In this document: piece by piece, positions 38,740 through 45,677 of the stretch
Layout of the letters: the number at the start of each line of letters is the position of its first letter
Position numbering within the stretch: position 1 is the first letter of the stretch
From: a virus
DNA length: 47,778 nucleotides
IMG/VR virus record: IMGVR_UViG_3300007734_000706
Coordinates: 1-47,778 of that record
Reading direction: 5' to 3' (one strand)
Translations under genes and position numbers: made by a program
The notes under the pieces: model-generated
The model's database searches: none
What the model saw: the letters and a program-made list of their open reading frames with translations, nothing else
Told to the model about the DNA's origin: nothing

Positions 38740-38984
38740 CAGGACGTAAGTTCCTTCACAATCCACATCACGGATTTTTCCAAGTCGGTGATGGCGAGCG
38801 AGGCATAACGGCCCGGCTTCACTTTGGCGTACAGCGCCTCCATTTCCGCCGCCTTATCCTTGATGGCATCATGCAGCGCCTTTTCGTCATCAGTCAGCGG
38901 GCGATACCGAGGCCGGAAGCGGCTGACGGGAATCGGTTCATCGGACTGACGCGCGTCAGTGGCGCTTTCGTAAACATTTGCCAT
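38739..38984 (-). CDS. candidate Acb2/Tad1-like anti-CBASS protein
   Basis: 81 residues. After a variable N-terminus, FRPRYRPLTDDEKALHDAIK, then AAEMEALYAKVKPGRYASLA and ITDLEKSVMWIVKELTS, fits the helical-hairpin pattern of Acb2 (R-x-L-T, A-I-K, R..SLA.T.LE..VMW..K). Acb2 forms hexamers that sequester cyclic di- and trinucleotides and related signals, blocking CBASS and Thoeris. The match is from memory of the pattern; length and residue layout fit well. It lies between the holin-side genes and endolysin, as such genes often do in temperate phages. Confidence 0.72.
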   Translation of the reverse strand: MANVYESATDARQSDEPIPVSRFRPRYRPLTDDEKALHDAIKDKAAEMEALYAKVKPGRYASLAITDLEKSVMWIVKELTS

Positions 38985-38987
38985 AAC

Positions 38988-39212
38988 CTAATTCCCCCGC
39001 GCCTCGTCCGCGTTTCGATCCAGCGCCGCCAGCTGCGCGTCCACCAGTGCCTTGAGCCGCATGGCCGCGTCGGGGTCCACCTTCCCCGTCTTCTCCGCGT
39101 CGGCGATGATGCCGCCGGCAGAACGCCACAGATCGGCCACGGACTTGCCGGCGTCGATTAGCTTCGGCGCCAGTTCCGCGACGAGCGAGACGATTGCAAT
39201 AACGCCGCCCAT
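38988..39212 (-). CDS. small protein of unknown function in the lysis region
   Basis: 74 residues from ATG 39212. A moderately hydrophobic N-terminal helix (MGGVIAIVSLVAELAPKLID) then a charged helix (DAEKTGKVDPDAAMRLKALV). It may be membrane-associated, perhaps a holin-like or antiholin-like factor. One base separates it from the lipoprotein gene. Confidence 0.6.
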   Translation of the reverse strand: MGGVIAIVSLVAELAPKLIDAGKSVADLWRSAGGIIADAEKTGKVDPDAAMRLKALVDAQLAALDRNADEARGN

Positions 39213-39213
39213 G

Positions 39214-39588
39214 TCAGTGCCCCCCCTTGGCCTTGGTGACGAACGCCTGAAACTGCTGAAGCAGGTTCGCCGGTTCGGCCAGCGCGGACCACTTCGCATC
39301 GGCCACGCCCACGGCACCAACCACAGCCTCCGCCCGGTCGATGGCATCGGCCACAGCATGCGCGGCCCGATCGCCCTGGATGACCACGGCGCGGTCAGCG
39401 CACAGCGGCGGCGCCTTGGCGTTGGGCTGGTCGCAGAACGGGCGCTGCGAGGCATAGACGTTGAACGCGGCGGCGGCGCTGCCCAGACCGGCGCGCAGTT
39501 CCACCACCGTTTGTTCCGGCGTCTTGGGCACCGGCACAGAGCCGCACGCTGCCAGCAGCACCGGCAGGGCGAGGATTGCGGCTCTCAT
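39214..39588 (-). CDS. lipoprotein of the lysis region
   Basis: 124 residues from ATG 39588 (ATGA overlap). Signal MRAAILALPVLLAACGS with a good lipobox (LLAAC, Cys15). The mature part is helical with a Cys pair (FCDQPNAKAPPLC). An outer-membrane spanin (o-spanin) role is possible by location, but it is longer than most o-spanins. Confidence 0.72.
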   Translation of the reverse strand: MRAAILALPVLLAACGSVPVPKTPEQTVVELRAGLGSAAAAFNVYASQRPFCDQPNAKAPPLCADRAVVIQGDRAAHAVADAIDRAEAVVGAVGVADAKWSALAEPANLLQQFQAFVTKAKGGH

Positions 39589-39743
39589 CGGCAGAACGCC
39601 GCAATGGCGCCTCCGATGGCAACCCCGGCCTGGGTGATCGCCTGCGCCTGTTCGGGCGCGAGCGTCAGGCCAACGAGGGACAGCAGCGCGAGGATGCCGC
39701 CATACGTGGACGGCTCGCGAAGGCGGTTGGTTAGCCAATCCAT
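39585..39743 (-). CDS. holin-like protein
   Basis: 52 residues from ATG 39743. MDWLTNRLREPSTYGGILAL, first hydrophobic span (ILALLSLVGLTLAP), then a second (AGVAIGGAIAAFC). The L-x-E-P-S-T-x-x-G start is typical of small phage holins of this kind. Probable holin that releases the endolysin. Confidence 0.72.
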   Translation of the reverse strand: MDWLTNRLREPSTYGGILALLSLVGLTLAPEQAQAITQAGVAIGGAIAAFCR

Positions 39744-39752
39744 GTCAGTCTC

Positions 39753-40157
39753 CTATTTCCGTTGGAAGGGTTGCGTTGCAGGCTCATCCACTTTCAGAAC
39801 GCCGAGCCGGATGCGAACCGCCGTCACGTCGCGGCCCATGCCCTCAAGCAGCGCCTCGATCCTCTCCGTCCGCTTGTTCGCATCGGCCAAGCTGTCATCA
39901 ATCCGCTTCTGGGACAGGCTCGCGATCTGCGTTTGCGTGTCGATCCGCGCATCCAGCCGCCGCGCCTCGCTGTCCACCCGGCTTTCCAACCGCGTGCCCC
40001 AGATGATCACGGGAATGATCATCAGCAGCCCGGACAGAAGCCCGGAGAGGATGTTGCCGAGGGTGATCACGCCATACATGCGGATGCCGTGATCGGTGCT
40101 GCGCTCGTCGTGCTCGCGGGGGATGTTCACGGTGTCATCCTTGCGCCGCTCATTCAT
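39753..40157 (-). CDS. membrane-anchored coiled-coil protein (spanin/holin-region)
   Basis: 134 residues from ATG 40157 (TGATG overlap). One span at about 28-54 (ILSGLLSGLLMIIPVIIW), then a long coiled coil (RLESRVDSEARRLDARIDTQ; RTERIEALLEGMGRDVTAVR). The layout suits an inner-membrane spanin, with the lipoprotein above as partner, or a membrane-associated fibre or holin partner. No family recognised. Confidence 0.62.
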   Translation of the reverse strand: MNERRKDDTVNIPREHDERSTDHGIRMYGVITLGNILSGLLSGLLMIIPVIIWGTRLESRVDSEARRLDARIDTQTQIASLSQKRIDDSLADANKRTERIEALLEGMGRDVTAVRIRLGVLKVDEPATQPFQRK

Positions 40158-41338
40158 CACGAGACCCCGTAAAGCGCGTAGGTGCCAGCGTCGAAGGTGC
40201 CGCCCGCGATTTGCAGCGCGTTTATGGCGGACGTGGATTTATAGACCCCGGACACAACGGAGACGTTGCCAACGCTATCCGAGATTACCGCCGTCCATTG
40301 GGCATAGGTGCCGCCCTGGTAAGGCCGAATGGTAATCGTCGCATCGCAAGTATCGGAGCCGGCGAGCGATCGGCTTTCCAGCATGGACGCGGTGGCAATT
40401 TTCGCCGTGGTCGTGGTAGGCGTGCTGTCAATGTTCGTGCGGATGCCGCTGTAATTCCCCGCTGTGCTGTCGTAGCTGCTGCCGTTGTTCGTGCTCGGCC
40501 GCAGCGTCGGAGTGACCGCACCCGAGAACGACATGCCCGTGATCTGAAGCACGAGATACGCATATGTCGCGACAATGCTGGTGAACACCTGCGACGTGCC
40601 CGATAGCGTTCCGCTGGCAATCACCGTCGCGCCGCCCGTGCTTGCTGACACGGTATTGGACAGCGTGCCCCCGGACAGCGAAAGCCCGGTGCCAATCGTG
40701 ATGGCCTCAATCGCACCCGTGCCAGCGGTGGACCGGCCCAGCAGCCGCGCCGTAGCCTGCGTCAGCCCGGAGGTCAGGATGGACCCCGGCGCAACGTAGT
40801 CGGTGCCGGATACCAGCGCGTTCGTCAGGCTGCCAGCCGCCATAGTCAGGCCGGCGCCAACGCTGATTTCCTGAATGGCGCCCGTCGCCGCGGTGGTGCG
40901 CCCCAGCAGCCGCGCCGTGCTCTGCGTGTAGCCGCTGACGGTGATGGACCCGGTGGGCGGCGTTGATGCGACCGTCACCACGATTTGCGTAAAGGCCAGC
41001 GCGGACCCGATGGATGGCGATGCCGTCGAGACATACCAGTCGGTTTTGGTATTCGTCGTGCCGCCGATGACAAAGACGCGCGTCCCATAAACGATGTCGC
41101 TATCCCCGTCGAAGTCATAGGCCCGCGTCCATGTGCCGGTGGAGGCGACATAGATTCCGTTCTCTGAGGTGGCCGTCTGGTTCTTCACCAGCACCCGGTC
41201 ATTCGCCACCACCGTCACGCCGTCGATGGTTTGCAACCCGGATAGCGTGATGTTCGCCGTCGTCGCGCAGACGCAGGCAGCCTTCATCGCTACGCCGTCC
41301 GTGATGCCACGGAGGCGGTCAACAGTGGTTCCAGACAT
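40157..41338 (-). CDS. tail fibre / tail appendage protein
   Basis: 393 residues. The N-terminal TTANITLSGLQTIDGVTVVA, then NDRVLVKNQTATSENGIYVA and WTRAYDFDGDSDIVYGTRVF, is a very common anchor domain of phage tail fibres and spikes. Residues 135-220 hold a two-fold repeat (TARLLGR, then TGAI, GLT, NA), and the C-terminal domain is beta-rich. Second fibre besides the polyglycine adhesin; likely also in host binding. Confidence 0.85.
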   Translation of the reverse strand: MSGTTVDRLRGITDGVAMKAACVCATTANITLSGLQTIDGVTVVANDRVLVKNQTATSENGIYVASTGTWTRAYDFDGDSDIVYGTRVFVIGGTTNTKTDWYVSTASPSIGSALAFTQIVVTVASTPPTGSITVSGYTQSTARLLGRTTAATGAIQEISVGAGLTMAAGSLTNALVSGTDYVAPGSILTSGLTQATARLLGRSTAGTGAIEAITIGTGLSLSGGTLSNTVSASTGGATVIASGTLSGTSQVFTSIVATYAYLVLQITGMSFSGAVTPTLRPSTNNGSSYDSTAGNYSGIRTNIDSTPTTTTAKIATASMLESRSLAGSDTCDATITIRPYQGGTYAQWTAVISDSVGNVSVVSGVYKSTSAINALQIAGGTFDAGTYALYGVS

Positions 41339-41350
41339 TGAGTGCTCCGA

Positions 41351-43855
41351 TTACCTGGCGGCGGACGTGGGGGAGAGCCAGAAGGTTTGATCGTTCTCTT
41401 TCTTCACGCGCTGCTCATATCGGCGCGCCCAGCCGGGATTGATGACCTCTTGCAGCCGCCAGAACACGAGATAGTCCATCGCGGCTCGGGTATAGAACAG
41501 GTTGAGAGCGGCCAGCGGCGGCATGCCCTTCGCCAATTGCAGCGCCTCGGATTGCGCCTGCCGCCACGCGGAACCGGAGCGAGTGCCATCCTCAACAAGC
41601 GCCGTTTTCACCGCGTCGAAGCCCCGGATTATATCGCCAGCCGTTCCAGCCGCCGGGCCAAGCGCGCTTTCAAGTTTGCCGCCGCCGAAGCGGTTGGCCT
41701 CCCCGAAGATGAAATCACCCCAGAGGCCGAACCCGCCGCCCTGCGCCATGGATGCCATCACCAACTTGGCGTAATCGCCCTGCGTCTCCGGCGCGCGCGG
41801 CATGCGGCCCTTCGCAATCTCCTTCATCGTCATGGCGACGTAGCCCAGCGCGGTAGATGCTACGATCAGCGTTGCCAGTCCACCCGCGTTCACGCCGTCG
41901 CGGAACAATTCGCGGGCAAGGGACCGCATCATGAAGGTGGCCGTGAAGCTCTTGAACTGAGAGACGAACCGCGCCCCTTCGCCCCAGAAGCTACCCGGCG
42001 CCGCGCTGCCGCCCGTCATCAGATCCCGCACGCCAGCGGTAGGCTCGCTCATCGCCTCGCGGGTCTGATCGATCACATAGGTTGAGAGCTTGTCGTGCAG
42101 TTGCTGGCGGGCCGCATCCGGCGTCTTGCCCAGTCCCGCCACAGCGGCGTCAGGCAGGTCCAACGCCGACGCCGGGAACAGGTAGGCATTGCCGTCCACC
42201 GCCTTCTGCGCGCCCTGCCGTAGCGCGTTCCATTCGGCTTCCTGGATGCCGTAGCGGCGAAGCGTGGTCTGCATCAGCGGAGGCAGCGCGCCGAACTCAT
42301 CCCCAGCGCGGCGGGCCAGGTTATTGCCCAGCATCATGCCATGCGCCTCCTTCATGTTGGAGGACCACCAATTCTGGCCGCTCCATTTCATGAAGGTTTG
42401 CACCAGAGACGCGGCTTTGCCGTTCGGGCTATCCGCCGCCATGAAGCGGTTGGTGATGGAGTGCTTCAGCCCGTCCAGCCCAACGCCCAATTCGTGCGCC
42501 GCCTCGCGCCGCGCCACGCTATCAGTCGGCAGAAACCCCACCACGCTATCAGCCATGGATTGCAGCACGCCGATGCCGTTGTGGCGCGCCGCCGCCGCCT
42601 GCGTCGCCAGATCAGTGAAGGACGAGAGCATGGACGCGCCCAACTTGAACATCTCCGCGTTGCGGATCAGCGCGCCTACGTTGGCGATGGTCTGGTTATC
42701 CGCCCCGATCGTCTTATTCATCGCCCGGTCAAGGATGCGGCTATTCTTCCCGGCTTCCGCCATCAACCGATCCGACTGCGCGAAATCGCCGCGTGCCTTG
42801 GCCTGCTCCGCCCAATCACTCACCAGCCGGTCAAGCATCGCCTGCGGATTGGTGCCGAGAACGCGCATCACCGCCGCGTTGCGCTGGCCCCGCTCGATGG
42901 AGTGCATCACCGCGCCGAACACGTCGCCCTGCCCGAACTGCGCGTTGTATTCCATCCAGCCGTCCGCGCTGGCGAAGTGCAGCTTGCGTTCCTGGCTGAC
43001 CTTCTTCGCCAGATTGCCAAAGCCCTTGAACCCGGCCTGCCAGTCGCCGGAGGGGCTTTCGTGCATGCCGGAAGCCAGCGCCTCCCACACACTCCGCAGC
43101 CACGAGGTCCGCTCGCCCGGCGAGTCCAGCCCGTCGAATGTGCGCGGATCAAGCCGCGGCTCGATCGTCTCCCGCCACGCATCAAAGCCCGCCGTCCTGA
43201 TCTTGTAGCGGTCGTGCGTCTGGCGCCCCACGTAGTGGTCCACCTTGCCGATCCACGCCCCGGCCTTGTTCTGTTCGAGGCGCGCAATCTCCATGTGCTT
43301 GGACAGGATCGCCGCCACGTCCGCCGCATGCTTGTTGCCAGTGCCCGCACCGGCATTGGGATCATCCAGCCGCCACATCTCGCGGATGATGTCGCGCTCG
43401 AAAGCCGCGTCCCGCTTTGCCACAGCCCCGAACAGCCCGGCGCGTTCCAGATCGGCAATCACGGCACCATGCGCGCGCTCCACCGCCGCTATGCCCATCG
43501 CATCCACGGACAGGCCCGCATTGGCGAAATTGCCGGGGCGGCGAAACTTGCCAGCAAAACCCGTCACCAACGCCTGGATTGCATCGGCCTCGCGCCCCTC
43601 GACCTGGCGCCCCTGCAATTCGCTCCACACCAGAGCATTGATGGTCTGCGACCGCTTCTCGATAGCCACCGCAAGCCGCATTTCATCGGACAGATCGCGC
43701 CCGGCCTTCCGGCCAGCCTCGGCCCGCGTCATGCCCTGCCGCATCTCGCGCTTGATGCGATCCTCAACCGCCTCGAAAATCGCCTGCGCCTCGTCGTCGG
43801 TCAGTTCCCGCCCGGCGGCTTTCTTGATGGCGTCAACGCAGTCTTTGTATGCCAT
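41351..43855 (-). CDS. large internal virion protein
   Basis: 834 residues, mostly helical. ELTDDEAQAIFEAVEDRIKR near the start, then a long amphipathic body, then a C-terminal stretch (FWGEGARFVSQFKSFTATFM; ATLIVASTALGYVAMTMKEI) with hydrophobic helices. It fits the podovirus ejection-protein class (T7 gp15/gp16 type) and lies directly downstream of the other internal protein genes. It probably enters the cell with DNA. Confidence 0.8.
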   Translation of the reverse strand: MAYKDCVDAIKKAAGRELTDDEAQAIFEAVEDRIKREMRQGMTRAEAGRKAGRDLSDEMRLAVAIEKRSQTINALVWSELQGRQVEGREADAIQALVTGFAGKFRRPGNFANAGLSVDAMGIAAVERAHGAVIADLERAGLFGAVAKRDAAFERDIIREMWRLDDPNAGAGTGNKHAADVAAILSKHMEIARLEQNKAGAWIGKVDHYVGRQTHDRYKIRTAGFDAWRETIEPRLDPRTFDGLDSPGERTSWLRSVWEALASGMHESPSGDWQAGFKGFGNLAKKVSQERKLHFASADGWMEYNAQFGQGDVFGAVMHSIERGQRNAAVMRVLGTNPQAMLDRLVSDWAEQAKARGDFAQSDRLMAEAGKNSRILDRAMNKTIGADNQTIANVGALIRNAEMFKLGASMLSSFTDLATQAAAARHNGIGVLQSMADSVVGFLPTDSVARREAAHELGVGLDGLKHSITNRFMAADSPNGKAASLVQTFMKWSGQNWWSSNMKEAHGMMLGNNLARRAGDEFGALPPLMQTTLRRYGIQEAEWNALRQGAQKAVDGNAYLFPASALDLPDAAVAGLGKTPDAARQQLHDKLSTYVIDQTREAMSEPTAGVRDLMTGGSAAPGSFWGEGARFVSQFKSFTATFMMRSLARELFRDGVNAGGLATLIVASTALGYVAMTMKEIAKGRMPRAPETQGDYAKLVMASMAQGGGFGLWGDFIFGEANRFGGGKLESALGPAAGTAGDIIRGFDAVKTALVEDGTRSGSAWRQAQSEALQLAKGMPPLAALNLFYTRAAMDYLVFWRLQEVINPGWARRYEQRVKKENDQTFWLSPTSAAR

Positions 43856-43856
43856 C

Positions 43857-45674
43857 TCAGCCCCTCACCGCCGCGCAGAACCCGGCGGCTTCCATCGCCT
43901 TCGCATCGCCCTCGGCCATCTTCGCGGCGTCATCGAACTCTCGGATGATACGCTCTTGCTCGGGGGAGAAGCGGCCAGAGGCGCGTTCAGCATCCACAAC
44001 AGCATCCAGTTCGGCTTGCATCTTCTGGATGTCGCCCATCTGCCGGGCCAGCACACCATCAGGATCGCCGCCGGACCGCCGCAATTCATCAATGGCGCGC
44101 GCCGCCTCGGCCAGGCGCATATCAATATCAAGCGCACCCTGCGCCGCGAGGTGCCGCGCCGCTTCAGCCTCGGCCCGCGCATCGTCAATAAACCCGGTCG
44201 CCCGCAGATCGGTCCCCACTGTCGCGGCGCGGATCGCCTCGTCCGGGTGCATGCCGTCCATGGTCAGCATAACGGCATGATCCAACTCGGCAGGCTTCAG
44301 CCCAACGCCATAATCCTCGGCCAGCCGGGACACCTCGGCCCGGTAATTCGCGGCCACCTCCTGCTCGCGGTCTGACATGCGCGCCAGCCGTCGCTCATTC
44401 GCGGCAACCGCTTCATGGGGCAGATACACGCGGCGCCCCGCCACCTCTTCCGCGATCGCGTCCAGCAGATCGGCAATGGTGCTATTGGGCCGCAGATACC
44501 CGGCCTCTTCCGCCGCCTCCCGCATGTAATCCAGTTCCATGCCAGCCTTGCGGACGATCCGCCCCTGGCCCGGCACGAAATGCGTATCAGCACCGATGGC
44601 TTTGAGATCGCCGCCTTGATCGATCACGCCACCCTTCTGGCCGATGAATTCCAGCAGCGAGACAGGCGCGGCCTCGCCCCGCCCGATCCTTGGCCGCAAT
44701 TCGTCCGCAATGGTCCGCACCTCGGCCACGCGCGGCATATCCGCCGCCATGGCCTCCACGCGCGCGGCGCGCTGTTCCACAGCATCCACCGCCGCGGCGA
44801 GCCGGGAAGCGTCCACCGCCTCCCCTACCCGAACCGGCGCACCCTCTACCGCCTGCGCCACCGCCCCGCGCATCGCCATCTCGCGCGTCTCCGGCGGCAG
44901 TTCCGCCACCCGCGCCGCCGGTCCAGCGCGCCAGTCCCGCAGCGCGCCAACGCCGGAGTGCAACACCCCGCCCATCGCTCCGCCGAGGGCGATGTTCATG
45001 GCCGCGTTGCCCATGGTCCAGTCGTTCTGGTTCGCCCGGTCCAGCGCGTAATTCAGAGGCTCCAGCGCCGCCGCGCCTACCGCACCCTCCACCGCACCCA
45101 CACCAGCCCGCACACCGGCCCGTCCGAACGCGCCAGAGGCACCAGCCAGCGCCGCCGCGATCTTCGCTTCCGGCACCACGGGGATGAACGCGGACGCCAC
45201 GTTGAGCGGGTCTAGCAGGCCGGCGAACATCTGGACGCCAAACCCCACCGCTTGGCCGGATAGAAAGCCACCATCCCGCCGCTCGATGGCGTTCTCCCGA
45301 GCAAGTTTCCGCTGATGCTCGTCGAAAATCTCCTGCGCTGTTTCACGGGAAACAGGGGCGGAGAACGGCACCATGCCGGGGAGTTTGAACTCCTTGTTCG
45401 CGTCATCTGGCGAGAGAAGTGGACGCGGCTCACCGCGCCGAAAGAACGGCGCAACCGCCCCGACAATGCCCGGCACCCACTCCAAGAACGGGATTGACCC
45501 GGTATCTTCCGACCGCCGGGCCTCATATATGGCGCCTCTATAGGCAGGATTTGTGACAAGCCCTTCGGTAAATCGCGCTGCGTTCACCTCGCCTGCAGAC
45601 GATGGCACCACGTCAAGCCCCGCCTCGCGGAGGGAGCGGCTATCAACCGGATCGCCGAAGTAGAACCCGACCAT
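43857..45674 (-). CDS. internal virion protein
   Basis: 605 residues. Contains amphipathic or hydrophobic glycine-rich helices (VGFGVQMFAGLLDPLNVASA; AAMNIALGGAMGGVLHSGVG) and a long charged coiled region. The membrane-active Ala/Gly segments recall ejection proteins. Placed between the transglycosylase-type protein and the 834-residue protein. Confidence 0.78.
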   Translation of the reverse strand: MVGFYFGDPVDSRSLREAGLDVVPSSAGEVNAARFTEGLVTNPAYRGAIYEARRSEDTGSIPFLEWVPGIVGAVAPFFRRGEPRPLLSPDDANKEFKLPGMVPFSAPVSRETAQEIFDEHQRKLARENAIERRDGGFLSGQAVGFGVQMFAGLLDPLNVASAFIPVVPEAKIAAALAGASGAFGRAGVRAGVGAVEGAVGAAALEPLNYALDRANQNDWTMGNAAMNIALGGAMGGVLHSGVGALRDWRAGPAARVAELPPETREMAMRGAVAQAVEGAPVRVGEAVDASRLAAAVDAVEQRAARVEAMAADMPRVAEVRTIADELRPRIGRGEAAPVSLLEFIGQKGGVIDQGGDLKAIGADTHFVPGQGRIVRKAGMELDYMREAAEEAGYLRPNSTIADLLDAIAEEVAGRRVYLPHEAVAANERRLARMSDREQEVAANYRAEVSRLAEDYGVGLKPAELDHAVMLTMDGMHPDEAIRAATVGTDLRATGFIDDARAEAEAARHLAAQGALDIDMRLAEAARAIDELRRSGGDPDGVLARQMGDIQKMQAELDAVVDAERASGRFSPEQERIIREFDDAAKMAEGDAKAMEAAGFCAAVRG

Positions 45675-45677
45675 GCC

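Noticed and set aside
42341-43948. Long plus-strand open frame (535 codons) opposite the internal virion protein
   Set aside because: It is the antisense shadow of a clear helical virion protein in GC-rich DNA; His/Arg/Pro-rich product, no ribosome site, no motif.
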